From Amphiura filiformis (lineage: Eukaryota; Echinodermata; Ophiuroidea; Amphilepidida; Amphiuridae): a DNA stretch of 64,000 nucleotides. The notes under the pieces were generated by a model. The model was not told where the DNA came from, searched no databases, and saw nothing but the letters and a program-made list of their open reading frames with translations. The position numbers and the translations under genes were made by a program. Positions 33,372 to 45,980 of the stretch are shown here, one piece after another. The stretch covers positions 11,730,243 to 11,794,242 of the forward strand of contig NC_092642.1 in assembly GCF_039555335.1 (NCBI RefSeq), given 5' to 3'. Every line of letters begins with the position of its first letter. Position 1 is the first letter of the stretch.

Positions 33372-35100
33372 AATGGAATTGCAATCGACCAATCACCCTT
33401 GCTAACCTCCTAATATCGTTATTCCATGGGCAGCTATATACTCCTCCTTTAAATGTTAAAGGTCCGTGACCCGATCGACAGCATAATTCCCCCGATTTTT
33501 CTCATTGTTGAGTTTTTGGTATCATTTAATAGATTATATTTTTCTCATTACCATCCTGAAATTTGACGATCCAATTTGATGTATTTTTGGAGAAATCAAG
33601 AAACAAACAGGCTATACTGGTAACCACCTTCGACATTCTGGGTAGTGTAATGGGGGTGGGGGGGGGGGGGGCTAAGATTTTATGGCACGTCAAAATGGGG
33701 CAAAGATTTTTTGGCACGGCTCCACGGGGAAGCGATTTTTGGCAGATCACTTTGAGAATTGGGGTACGCCTATCCACATCCACTGAAACCACACTGGGGT
33801 ACGCATACATAATTTTTGCACATTAGGCATATGGATCTTGTTAGCATTTACTATTGGACGTTCATGTAGGCCCTACTATTTGATATGTCAATTCACACTT
33901 GGCTTTCTTACTGTATGCCTCCTTGCTTACTAATATTTTTCCAGCTTTTAGTGTATCACTGTCATGTATCACTATCACTGTGCTTTGGTTTTAGTGATTT
34001 TTGGCTTTACCACTTTCATCCGCAGGCCCCGGCCGCAGGCCTTTCCACATCCACTGAAATCAATTTTTATCCTCCATGGACCATGTACATTCCTACTTTC
34101 TCTCTGTTTTTTTACACCCCAATTCTTTTCAGTATGCATACTACAGTCTAATATTTGAGACCTTCCTTGACTTGTGTTTTATCCAGCAATTTTGGCTTAT
34201 TTTTCACTGTCATCACTTCCAGTGTACTTTTGTACTGTTTTCCTAACACTTATTTGGGCTCTGGAATTGGACACTTTTGGCTATTGAACTTTGCATGTTT
34301 TTGTGCCTACATAGGTTGTTTGATTGATCGTACGTGCACGGTGATTTTTATCACTTGTTCTAGTGCACTTTTGTTTGTATTCTCATTGATTCATGTTGTT
34401 TCTAAAGGCTTAGCACTTCTGTGTGCCTTGGAACTGGTAATGTTTGGTGATCGAACTTAACCTTCTTCTAATGCTACATTTGCTGTTTTTTGCTCCCCCT
34501 CTGCGTACCGTACTGTCTGTTCAATTAGCTTAAATTCTTGCATTCTTAGGATATTTGAAAAAATATAAATATTGTGGTCAAAGTCATCAAAGAAAGTTGT
34601 TAGCACAGCCTTACACCTAACGTGATTTACACATTTCAAATTCCAAAGTTCAAATTCCGAAGTTCAATTTAAAACCCCATTTCTTTTCAATTTTGTCTTA
34701 TTTTAGGCAGTTACTTGGGTCTACCAAAAGGGTTCGCGACCTTTTCACAAATCGAGTGGGACGGTCCATTCTCAACTTAGGGTATAGACCCTATTAAATT
34801 CCCCACGCCAAGTCAGTGTAGGGCCTACCGTGCTCGTTTTCTTTCCAATTGTTCATATTCAAGGTGTCCTCTTGTATCATTTATTGATCCTTGGTATGTT
34901 TTGTGTCCTCGTCCGTTGAGTTCACCCATGTTTAGATCATATAAGAGTATCCTCTCTTCTCTGGAGGCAGAAAGAGTGATAGCGCCCTCTGTTGGTCTTA
35001 ATTAAATGTTATTTGTTGACTGGATATAGCCACAAGTTGGGTCAATTCACAAATCAACTAAAGAACTGACCTATATCGCAAAATAGGGCAAAGAGCAACA
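33372..35100. other. Spacer between copies C and D; no gene seen
   Basis: Contains a G-run (33650-33671) and AT-rich unique-looking DNA. The short open frames have no recognisable domain or codon bias. Confidence 0.4.
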
Positions 35101-35106
35101 AGTTGC

Positions 35107-35115
35107 GATAAAAAG
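35107..35115 (+). promoter_or_regulatory. TATA-like box of copy D (candidate)
   Basis: GATAAAAAG about 95 nt before the start codon. Copy E has TATAAA at 45782. The following 5' leader (CTGTCT...ATTTGCTCT.GTACCA) is shared by D and E. Confidence 0.35.
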
Positions 35116-35208
35116 TGTCAACATTAGTACAAATATATAGTCAAAATAGAATAGTCTACACCAGCTGTCTCGGCTACCTAATATTTGCTCTAGTACCATA
35201 CATACAAC

Positions 35209-38200
35209 ATGGCTTCACAAGTTATTCTGATCACAGGATGTGCTCAAGGCATCGGCAAAGAAGCAGCTTTGTTTCTTGCACGAGATCCACAACGTCGCTT
35301 CAAGGTGTATGCTACCATGCGTAATATGGCGACAAAACAAGAGCAGCTGAAAACAGAGGCAGGGAATATTCTTAACGATACACTGTTTATTCGGGAATTG
35401 GATGTTACCAAGCAAGAAACTATTGATAAAACTTTGAAAGAAATTATAGACATTGAAGGGAAAATTGATGTTTTGGGTAAGATTTTAATCATTTGAAATT
35501 AGTTGTATAATATGTCGCAAATTTAGGCACACCATTGGCTCAACATTGCTAGCCTTTGCAGAAGTGACAAAATGTCAACGAATACCACAGGATATTAGGC
35601 CTAGGGTTGTTTACTGATTTATTCTATTTGTCGAATTAAGAAAAAGATTATGAGTAGGGTGAAAATATTGAAATACCGGAATATCGACAGATTCTGTTGC
35701 CAAATAATAACGATGATGATGAAACAAACATTACAAATGTCAGTGTACCCAAGGGTTATTGTGCCCAATCCATCAAAACCATAGTTAGGGCAAAAACCTC
35801 AATTTGGTGACCACTCTGGCCGGCACCATCTTGAAAAAATTAGTTTTGAACCAGAGGACCTAAAATCGTGTACAATGACACTTTTTTTGCATAAGTTGAC
35901 CACAAGGATTTCGAATCTGACATTACTTTGTCATTACGACCTCATTTTTACCCAGAAATCCAAGATGGTGGCCGCCGGCGCTATCTTGTAAAAATAAATT
36001 TTGAACCAGAGTACCTAAAATCGTGTAGAAAGACACTTTTTCCGGTAAGTCGACCCCAAGAAATCCGAATCTGACATTAATTTGACGTTATAACATAATT
36101 TTTGCCCAGAAATCAATTTGAATGAGAGCAGAAGCATAAGTGTGTCCTTTCCGCCTTATCTGGGGTTCATGTCCCTTTTATGGGGTTTAAACTGCCTTAT
36201 CTTGGGTTTACATCCCTTATCTAGGGATAAGGCGCCTTATCTGTGGTTTAGACGGCCTTATCCTGGGTTTACGTTCGTAACCCAGATAAGAGTGCACACC
36301 AGTAAATACAAGTCTCCTACACCCTGGGAGAAAAAAAATCAGTGTTTCAAACGAGGAAACGTGCAATACGACTGAATTAAATCCATTAGAAAAGGCTTAA
36401 AACCCAACTATTAGGCCCTGATTCATATTTAATCCTCATTTAGGCCTGGGAAATAGATTGTGTGTGAACAATGAGCAGGATCTGACTTTTTATTACAATT
36501 TGGCTAAACTTTCAAAATGTGTTACATTTCAGAAACACTAAGCTATTTGTAAGGTGGCGTGCGTTGTATGGGCTATAGGGTGATCTAGAAAAAAATGCTG
36601 GACTCCGTATATAATTTCTACAATAGATGACTTCATCTGACCTCCGACTTGCAGAAAGGGTAAGTTTTGAAGAACTGAGTCGCTCTGGAGTCAAGACCCT
36701 GTTTGTACAGAAAGTCAATGGGAGCTATTTACTGGTGTGCACCCATAAGGCATCTAACCCCTAGATAATGCGCCGTAACCTCAGATAAGGGACGTAGACC
36801 CCCGTAAAGCAGTCCAAACCCCAAGTAAGGCGCCTTAACCCTAAATAAAAAAAAAAAAAAATAAGGAACATTAACCCCAGATAAGGCATCTAAATCCCAC
36901 ATAAGGTGCCTTACCTCTAGATAAGGGTCGTTAACCCCAGAAAAGGGTCGTAAACCTCAGATAAGGCATCTAAATTCAAGATAAGGCACCTTAACCTCAG
37001 ATAATAGACGTAAACTCAGATATGGCAGTCTAAACCCCAGATAAGGCGCCGTAACCCCAGACAAGGGGTCTCAGATAACGTACGCCTCAGATAAAGCAGT
37101 CCCAACCCATAAGGCGCCATAACCCTAAATAAGGAACATAAACCTAAGATAAGAGAAGTAAACCCCAGACCTGGCAGTCTTAACCCGAGATAAGGCGCCT
37201 TAACCCCAGAAAAGGAACGTAAACCCCAGATAAGGCGCCTTAACTTCAGATAAGGGACGTAAACCTAGGATAACACAGTCTAAACCCCAGATAAGGCATC
37301 TAACCCCATATCAGGCGCCTTAACCCCAGCTAAGAGACGTAAGCCCAGATAAGGCAGTCTAAACCCAAGATAAGTCGCCTTCCATCAAATAAGGAGCGTA
37401 AACCCCAGATAAGGCATCTAAACCCCAGATATGGTGCTTTATCCAAAGATAAGGGACGGAAACCGCAGCTAAGGGACGTAAACCGCAAATAGAGCAATCT
37501 AAATCCCAGATAAGGGACGTAAACCCCAGATAAAGCTGAAATGACACATATATGCTTTCATATACATTACTATTTTATAATAAGCCAAAAAAAGGAGTTA
37601 ATTCATGATCCTAGGTGCTCCCATTCAAAAATTACATTTACGCCTTACCAAATAGGGCCATCTTGGATTTCTGGGCAAAAATTATATTATAACGTCAAAT
37701 TAATGTCAGATTCGGATTTCTTGGGGGTCGACTTACCCGAAAAAGTGTCTTTGTACACGATTTTAGGTACTCTGGTTCAAAACGTATTTTTTCAAGATGG
37801 CGCCAGCGGCCGCCATCTTGGATTTCTGGGTAAAAATGAGGTCGTAATGGCAGATTCGAAATCCTTGTGGTCAACTTATGCAAAAAAGTGTCATTGTACA
37901 CGATTTTAGGTCCTCTGGTTCAAAACTAAATTTTTCAAGATGGTGCCGGCCACCATCTTGGATTTCAGGGTGAAAATGATGCCGTAATGTCAAACTAATG
38001 TCAGAATCGGAATCCTTGTACTCGACATATCCGAAAAAATGTCTTTGTGCATGATTATAGGTGCTCTAGTTCAAAGCTTAAATTTTCAAAATGGCGGCGG
38101 CGGCCATTTTGGATTATGGCCTCCAGCGAAAAATGCCGGGATTTTCGCGGGGGACATGGGCTATTTTTTTTTTCTAAATGGTCCATAGAAGTCGAATCAA

Positions 38201-40933
38201 TCATCAAACCTTACTAGCCAGAGAGTGGTCACCAAATTGAGGTTTTTGACCTAACTGCCATTAGGAGAAATCAATAGCCGCCTTTCCAAATTTTGTTTGG
38301 CGTGGATAAGGACAAAAACGATGAACGTACAGGGTGTCCCAGAATGATTTGTACCGTGTTTGCCAAAATAACTAAAAATAGAAGACGGGCAGTGTATCTA
38401 TTTTTGATACCTGTATTATAATGTTGGACAATCATGTCTCCTACTTATTCTGTTAATTTCAGCACGCTACCTTTTTGTTTTGGCGTGGCATGGAATAATG
38501 TAAAATCGATGAAAAACCTGCTGTTCATTTTCAGCGCAAACGACTCGCATACCCTTGAAAAATGACACAACACACTTGATCAACTCATGGATCTTTTTAT
38601 GTACATTTAATGTCAATCAAACAACTTTCATTCTTTAACTGATTCGTAACGTCATAAATAATAGATGGATATCGGATATTTAGTGGAAATATGAACGGGG
38701 CACAACTAAAATACCTTTTTCCAAATAACTTTGTGCTGAACGCTTAGTAATTTTACAGATTTTCAAAATAGGTTGCATTGTCAAAACTTAGAATTCACCA
38801 TTTTACGCAATCTTCTATAACTTCTACTACAAACGTCCAATCTTTAAAATCTAAAAAATCTGAGAAAGCTAAATAAATGTAGAACTTAAAATGCAAAACA
38901 ATATAACCAATAAACATGCCATTCATACCTTAAAAATTCCATCTTTTCCGGTATAGATCATTCTGGGACACCCTGTATAAAGGAAAGTTTCAAATTATTT
39001 TCAGTCAATAACGCAGGAGTGCCTTATAAAGCCTGGTGGGAAACCGGTCCAATGGACGGGTTCTATGAAGTCATGGAAGGCAACTATTTTGGATGCGTCA
39101 GAATGACTAAGGTTGTAGTCCCATACATGAAAGAAAAACGGAATGGTAGAATTCTTCAAATCTCAAGTGTAGTTGGATTCCATGGTAAGTTATATGGTTA
39201 TTGTTAAATAATCGTTAAATAATATTGCAAAATAACTCAAGACTCAAAATAAGGGTCAGGCGAATTTTGGACTATTTATATCATTAATTGAGTTATGAAG
39301 CCTACTCTTGGGGCCAAGTAAAGAAGATTGTCCTTAAGACTTTAATATTAAAAAGGTAACAAAGACATTGGTTTGCTGATTTTTCAAACAATTAGGCATT
39401 CCTGTTGGTGCATCATACAACGCCTCCAAGTTTGCCCTGGAGGGTTTCAGTGAGTCTATTGCTCCACCACTGAGGAAATTTAACATCTGGTAAGTACATG
39501 TATCTCGCATTTTGCTTTATTTTACAAAATCCTATCGCAAAGATACGTCTGAGGTATAAAAATACAGATTACTGCGCTCATACCATGTTACGTGTAGTAA
39601 GCAGACGGGATCCGGCGCCGTGTTCAAGCGCCTTGTTTAGCTTGACCTACTGCTGTAACTAGTCTCTTCTCCTCATCTGCCTCTCTTATCTCATGTTAAA
39701 CCAGCTCGCGGCGTTCCTTGTCTGAAGAAGTCGACAACCATATGTGCGTAGTCCAAACAAGCCCTTGACGGTCTAGCTTGGTAGTACCAACCATCTCATT
39801 GTTCTTCAGTTTTGACTATGCCATCTCAACTGCCAAGTTGGCTGTCCACTTTCTCTTCTCCCTGACATACCATCTGGCTGGGTGCTCTTGATTACTGGGT
39901 CTTTTGAGTCTCTTTTGGGCCATGAATAATCTTGCCTTGGCCACCTTGAACTCTTCTACAAGAACGCACTGGAAAAGTCTACTTAAGCTGAATTTATACT
40001 CGATCGCTGAGCGGTTGGTATTTGACCAATAAGGCAGAGCGCTTTTCCGAATGCAACAAAAAGCGCTCAACCTTATTGGCCAAAAAACAATCGCTATAGC
40101 TCAGCGATGTAGTATAAATTCAGCTTTAGTGCGGCTACTGTGGATTACGATCCAAGGCTCCTTACTGGTTGTTACTGAATTGGCTTCATGGTTGATGAAT
40201 TTTTCAACTTCAACAAGTTTTGGTTGTGAAAGGTCAAACGTCAGACTGGTTGAGCTGGCTTTACAAAACCTGCGATCTTAGGCATTTGCTGGTCCGAATA
40301 GGGTTGCTTCATATGGTCCTCTAGTTCTTCCTGTGGAACACACTCTTACATTGCTCAAACAGTCTCTTCATATGGTTCTTGCTTGCTTACGAAGCTGTGT
40401 CAGTCCTGGTTTTTCATTGGGTCCCGACATTATCATTGTACTCATTATTTTTAATAATATTACTATCCTGTGGATGTGACATCTGTAAAAACAAAAACAA
40501 AACATGTAAGTAATTTAAGTGAATAAACTTACACTGAACTTGAACAATAATCCAGAAAGTTAAAATAATACTAATGATCTGGAATCTGCTGATTTACAGG
40601 GTTTCTGTTATCGAGCCAGGTTACGTTGCGACTAAGATGAATCAAAGGTTTGGCGAAAATCCCACGGCTCTATTTGCAAAAGCAGCAGCCTATTTAATCC
40701 CAGAAGAAGAAGAGCGAAAGATCGTCACAGATATGATGACCTCTGATCCGGAAATCGTCATAGGAAATGATGTACTGGACCCTCAAGATTTGGCGAAACA
40801 GTTGCAAGATGTTATCCTTTCACCCAATCCTCATTTTAGATATCAGACTTCGAAGACAATTAAGAAATTGGCAAGGGAAAAGTTTGTTGACCCGACGGGC
40901 AACGCGGTTATGAATGCTTGGTTAAAACAGTAA
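35209..40933 (+). CDS. SDR copy D (RDH8/HSD17B1-like), complete, 4 exons
   Basis: Exons: 35209-35476, 39005-39184, 39396-39489, 40600-40933; all GT-AG and in frame; 291 aa. It starts [10 protein letters not shown], five residues shorter than B and C. TGCAQGIG at 9-16, NNAG at 91-94, Asn116, Ser144, Tyr157, Lys161 (YNASK). Exon 4 reads EPGYVATKMNQRFGEN and is more diverged than A-C in the substrate loop. Intron 1 (3.5 kb) holds the concentric foldback and a mariner-type MITE; intron 3 holds a Harbinger-type MITE. The 5' leader and start region pair it with copy E, so D and E form a second subfamily. Product likely a cytosolic NADP(H)-dependent oxidoreductase; substrate unknown. Confidence 0.93.
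35783..38256. mobile_element. Concentric foldback element, about 2.5 kb
   Basis: Three nested inverted shells. Outer: CAAAAACCTCAATTTGGTGA at 35791 mirrored near 38231-38250, with arms of about 170-bp units (each with AAGATGGTGCCGGCC-like, CGATTTTAGGT and CTGGTTCAAAA words), about two units left and four right. Middle: arrays of GATAAGG/CCTTATC-based 20-25-bp units, about 150 bp left (36146-36295) and about 810 bp right (36737-37545). Inner: GTGCACACCAGTAAATA (36292) mirrored as TATTTACTGGTGTGCAC near 36727. No coding capacity. It lies in intron 1 of copy D. Confidence 0.8.
36737..37545. repeat. GATAAGG minisatellite inside the foldback
   Basis: About 35 degenerate units of the type CCCCAGATAAGGCGCCTTAA or CCAGATAAGGGACGTAAA. 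The complementary shorter array is at 36146-36295. Confidence 0.85.
38330..38975. mobile_element. Mariner/Tc1-type MITE, 646 bp
   Basis: Ends CAGGGTGTCCCAGAATGATT and ATCATTCTGGGACACCCTG with TA on each side (38328-38329, 38976-38977). No transposase frame. It ends 29 bp before exon 2 of copy D, so it now supplies sequence close to that acceptor. Confidence 0.85.
39986..40125. mobile_element. Harbinger-type MITE, 140 bp
   Basis: Ends AGCTGAATTTATACT and AGTATAAATTCAGCT, with TTA flanks (39983-39985, 40126-40128). In intron 3 of copy D. Confidence 0.8.
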
Positions 40934-41075
40934 ACTGGCATTGACGATACTTTAATGATCATCTCAAAGACGATTTGTACACAGCATCACAGAATACACC
41001 ACATACTGTAGGCATACATGTATGGTATACAAATATTGAATGTGTATGAGTTCAATGGTAAGAATATTTTCATGA

Positions 41076-41139
41076 GGTGAAATATGGACTGTTCCATTCA
41101 ACAAGGCCGAGTTGAATGGAACAGTTGATATTTCACACC
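41076..41139. repeat. 64-bp hairpin (mini-foldback)
   Basis: GGTGAAATATGGACTGTTCC...CAAC, an 8-base loop, then the complement; one bulged region. About 150 bp after the stop of copy D. Confidence 0.75.
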
Positions 41140-41844
41140 AACTCAAACCTGAGATATCTTTTATACACACATGAACCAGGAAAGTATTATAATGTTCTAT
41201 CATTATTTTGTTTTATATAGGCAGAAAATGGTCACCTTTGGGCTTGTCGTTTAATATGAAGTCAACCTATACAATTACTGGGACTTAGCAAAGTTGTAAT
41301 TTAAGACTAGTAGTCATATATAGGTGACGTTATAAATTTTGAAGGTGGACCACATCGACTTTGGGCCCCCTGAAAATGTTGAATTTGCAATAAAGTTCAT
41401 CTTCGTGAGGGCGCTGTTCGAAATGTAAATGAATTGTGAGCTCAATTTTTTGAATATGCATTGTATTTATCCTATTTCATGTATTTATAGCATCAGTGAC
41501 AACAACAAATAATTAATCTGACAAAAAATGTGAATTAAGGGGGCTAAACTTGCCAGTTTACAAAACATTACATTTTTTTCTTGCAGATTTAATGACCCCG
41601 TGACACAACGCACAATTACAGAAATTTTATTTTTTTTTACTTTGTGACAAATTGGACATGCAGTTAGTCTGTATACAAGGTTTCAGGCACAGACTCCCAA
41701 AGAATTTATTTAAAGGGCAACTTTCGGGTCTAAATTTAGGCCCCGCCTACTCCAACTTTAAATGGCTGCCACAGAAAATCCGCAAGAGCTACAGACCTCA
41801 AATTTGCCTCAACATATAACTAAAATATAAAGCAAATCTGAGGG

Positions 41845-42175
41845 GGTCGGGTGGGGGACCTCCTTGATTTCATATGGATATGTCTTCATGTGTACAAATG
41901 TCTCAATCACTGTGGTCCTGAATATCTTGCCAACTTATTTGCTAACATAAATCGTCCTTCAACGGCTCCAGTTACACGGTCTGCAACAGATAAGACTCTT
42001 CTTGCAATACCATTTAGTAAGAAATGCATACACACGTACCTCCTGAAAACTCATTTGTTTTCATGTGAATTTGTATTTTTGCTTTGTATTATATTTCATC
42101 TAGTATTGTTTGTTGTATTTTGCGCCTTATATGATAAGAAATTGTTATATATATGTATGTAAATAATAGTTTCGC
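41845..42175 (+). mobile_element. LINE 3'-end fragment
   Basis: Frame reads VYKCLNHCGPEYLANLF and THLFS, matching the C-terminal tail found in CR1/L2/Jockey-type RT proteins. Rest missing. Confidence 0.5.
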
Positions 42176-42279
42176 GGAGCATCTGTTTAGTCTTCAGTCG
42201 TTTTTTTAAAACTTGCTGGTCACGGCTACCGCGTGACTCCAATATAGGCCTAATAAATATTATAGTCTTCTAAAAATCT

Positions 42280-42505
42280 GCAAAATCGAAAAATGTAGTA
42301 AAATATACATCATAATTTTTATATCGAATATATTTTAATATCATTTTTTAAAATTTAAATTTAAGACAGGATAAGGCTAGTGTACTGTGTCCGTATTTTG
42401 CTCGATTTGAAAGACATGACTGTAAAAATCGAAAAATGTAAAAATAGTAATATATTATATTTCAATATCATTTTTTAAATTTAAATTTAAGACAGGATAA
42501 AATCC
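42280..42505. repeat. Tandem duplication, AT-rich
   Basis: Two diverged copies of a unit ending TTAAATTTAAGACAGGATAA (42280-42375 and 42426-42498). Confidence 0.6.
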
Positions 42506-43015
42506 GGGGATAAAGTGTACTTTTGTTCTACTTGTCTGAAATTACCAAGTCTATAGACGAATCCAACGAGCCAAGTCATGGTCAGGATTTGGTTGGCCAT
42601 TTTTGGGTCCCCGCAGCACCTAACTGGTGTTGTGACTGCCCAATTGGGTGGATTAAAGCCACTTAAAATCGATATTAGATTATTTTGTGTTGTCATCTTT
42701 CTTTTGTCTGACGTGTAACACAGGTGATAGAATGCAGTTTAAAATACCTCCAAGGCCGCATCATTTCACATTTTAGGTGAAATGGAGCCGACGGGGACCC
42801 AGCTAATGGCTGTCATTGAGGTGTAGGAATGAGTGAAATTGGATTCGTCTATAGCTTACTTTTAAGCAGAGAGTAGTTATTCTTGAGAGGGCACTCTATT
42901 CACGTGGTTTCTTTTCCAACGCTAAAAGATCACGAATTTTGGTGGTTTGCAAATGAAAAGTGTCCGCACTATCGATTGATTACGTAACTGTTATGAATAA
43001 TTTATTAGTTTTTCA

Positions 43016-43346
43016 ATGCAATCGCCTCGACCCATTAGTACGTATTATCTGTATTATCAAAGTATTTGGAATAACAATCCGGTGAGTTCAATGAACTACG
43101 CCCTAATACCGATGGAGTTTCAATGGCGTCTTCTCTCCATACACAGATGAACAAATACAATAGAAGAAGGTCAGCACATAATGCAATCGCCTCGACCCAT
43201 TAGTACATATTATCTGTATTATCAAAGTACTTGGAATAACAATCCGGTGAGTGCAATGAACTACGCCCTAATACCGATGGAGTTTCAATGGCGTTCTTCT
43301 CTCCATACACAGATGAACAAATACAATAGAAGAAGGTCAGCACATA
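43016..43346. repeat. 165-bp tandem duplication
   Basis: Two nearly identical copies beginning ATGCAATCGCCTCGACCC at 43016 and 43181. Only a few differences, so recent. Confidence 0.9.
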
Positions 43347-43669
43347 TGACCTGCTTTAATGACATGTTATATGAGTTGTACAAAAAGCTCAATATCGAAA
43401 AGATAAGTATTCATTTGTGCATATGGACTGCACATTGAACATGCAAAAAATAAGTCACTATAATTTAAACAAGATGTGGGATTTTCACATACTATAAAAA
43501 CATGGAATAAAACGACTAATAAATTCTGCCATCCTGGCGTCAGGTCAATGGTTCATTATATCCCGTATGTTTCTTTTAATTCATTAATATTCGAGACCAA
43601 TTTTGCTACCCATTTATATGTACACAGGCGGATATGTTTTTTTGTTGTTGTGTATTTTCGTTTCTTTTT

Positions 43670-43697
43670 GGGCGGGTGCGGCGTGCCGCACCCGCCC
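43670..43697. repeat. GC-rich perfect palindrome
   Basis: 13-bp arms GGGCGGGTGCGGC and complement around a GT centre, in AT-rich surroundings. Confidence 0.9.
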
Positions 43698-44048
43698 TAT
43701 ATTCTCTGACTATTGACCTACTTTCTCACATGCCACAGTGTTGAGAAAATATTCGTGCCGGTTATATCCCAAACACCCACAGAGGTGATAGTTTACGGCG
43801 AGTTTTGTAATTATTACTTGATTTTGATATGTAAGTAATACGATAAAGTCGTCATAGGCAGTAATAAAACTGAACTGAACTGATGTGTTTGTATTAAAAG
43901 AAATAACAAAAATATTTATTTAAGTACTAGAAATACTATTTGGAAATTGCAGCAAGATTTGCAGATGTTTTTATTTGAACAGTACCAGTTCATCAGTTTT
44001 GCTAGTTTTCCTAATCTTTGGGCTAAATTAATAGCATCGTGAAGGTCA

Positions 44049-44308
44049 TATATGTGACCCCTCAGCACAACTGAGCCCGGATGTCGCCAGTGCCACTATT
44101 GAGATATGCTCCATCGAACTTAACAATAAACAATAGGAAACAAAGGATTTATTGACTGTTTTATTGATTTTCACTGCTTAAATGTCAAGTACTATAGACA
44201 TGATATACATCATTTTAAAGCTAATTTCAAGCAGAATATTTTGGTTGAATATCTCAAAAATGATGGTTGGCGACTTCAGGGCTCAGTTGTGCTGAGGGGT
44301 CACATATA
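44049..44308. mobile_element. MITE with ATGTGACCCCTC ends, 260 bp
   Basis: Inverted ends TATGTGACCCCTCAGCACAA and complement, about 40 bp, flanked by TA-rich DNA. Probably Tc/mariner type. Confidence 0.75.
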
Positions 44309-44973
44309 TCATTTTATACTGTACTGACAGCTTCGGCATGTACTTAAATACAGCTTGTATGTGCATTGTGTTCAGTGTGTACATAGGATATTTACTTTTC
44401 AAATCTTGTGACACATAGTGCTTGCTGATGCTTCTATAAGGTATTATAGACACATTATTAGAATGCATGTGCACCAGTAGAAATGGCCCAGGTTAAATAA
44501 AATAAATAAACATATGAATGAATATTTTATTCCCTGGATTATTTTTGTTGGGACAAAATAATGATATAGTTTGACGCTTTGAAATACAGTTATGTTAATC
44601 ACAATAAAGTTACAAAGTTAAAAAATAATATCGAAATATTGTAAAAGCAAACTTTTCCCCTCATAAGTTGTATCAAAACAACATATTGAGGAAATTGATA
44701 TGACAGATTTTTAAACTTTGATATGGAAAGATACCCCAGCCCTGTTGTCTCACCAGAGAAGATGAGCAGAAGTCTTTCTATCTGATGATAAAAAAACTCT
44801 ACGTATGATTACGAAAATGTTTCAAATAACTATTATCTACAAAAGTTTTACAACAATGTTGTATATAAAATGTTAACATAAAACGCCTTCTGTTATGATG
44901 TGAAGGGTTAATATAAAAACAGGGAAAATCTGTTCCAACTGACTAGCAGAGAACAAAGTATAAGCAATAGATA

Positions 44974-45129
44974 AGATTAAAATCAGGGAAAATATGACAC
45001 AACCTCCAATGGTGGAATAACAAACGTATAAACGTATAAAGTTAAAAACTCTTTTAACTTTGTTTATACGTTTTGTGTTATTCCCCCATTGGAAATCGAT
45101 ATTGTGTCATATTTTCCCTGTTTTTAATT
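44974..45129. repeat. Long perfect-like hairpin, arms about 70 bp
   Basis: CAGGGAAAATATGACACAA...AAAGTT, an 8-base loop (ACTCTTTT region), then the complement ending ATATTTTCCCTG. Few mismatches. Confidence 0.8.
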
Positions 45130-45781
45130 GTGAAGACTTACTCATTCTTTCATTTCTCTTGACAATTTTTCATTTGTCCGCCCTATTCCTTTTAAAGGAA
45201 TTTTTATTAAATAACATATTCTGGTTTTCCAGTGCACGGGGCCGCCAGGGTGATACTAATTTAATGCTTTTAAAAGATATTTCTAGTATAATTGCTCTCC
45301 ATACACAAATGAACAAACACAATAGAGGGGTCATTCTGCCATGCTTCAGGAGAAGTGTCACCCCTCTGCTTTTAAGATACATAAAACGAAGTTGATAATA
45401 CATTTTGTGTGACGCTACGTGAACGACTTGACGGGCTCATTAATTGCAGGTCTCCACGCTTCATTGATGCCGAGGTCACTGACAGCGTTTAGCCTGTGCT
45501 GTTCGTATCTCTGTGCTGGTAGAGAGAATAAACGTTGTCAAGATAGGACACCCGGGCCCTACTCTGCCATGTTTGCCTGTACATGTACACGGTCTTTTGT
45601 TCCTATGTAAATTAGTCAATGTGTAAAGCTGAGTTCATACTCATGGGTTACTCATGCTAGACCGCATCCTTGTTGTTAAAAGTGATACCAACTGCGAGTG
45701 TAATGCTTGTTTATAGTGACTGAATCGCGCGATTTTGTACACTGATCATGTGCGTGTGATGCGGTTTTCTGCAAAAGCGAG

Positions 45782-45787
45782 TATAAA
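45782..45787 (+). promoter_or_regulatory. TATA box of copy E (candidate)
   Basis: TATAAA 75-80 nt upstream of the start codon of copy E, followed by a leader shared with copy D. Confidence 0.35.
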
Positions 45788-45980
45788 CAGTACTATACTT
45801 ATCGGGCTAGTCTTTACCACCTGTCTAGACTATACATTTGCTCTGGTACCACACATATAACATGGCTTCACAAGTTATTCTGATCACAGGTTGTGCCCAA
45901 GGCATCGGCAAAGAAACAGCTTTATTTCTTGCACGAGATCCACAACGGCGCTTTAAGGTGTACGCTACCTTGCGTAATAT

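Noticed and set aside
33526-34460. Several 60-100-aa frames in the C-D spacer
   Set aside because: No family resemblance, overlapping on both strands, and low-complexity or AT-rich translations.
36737-37545. Regularly spaced short repeats that could be mistaken for a CRISPR array
   Set aside because: Units are contiguous and degenerate with no constant repeat and unique spacer pattern, and the genome is eukaryotic.
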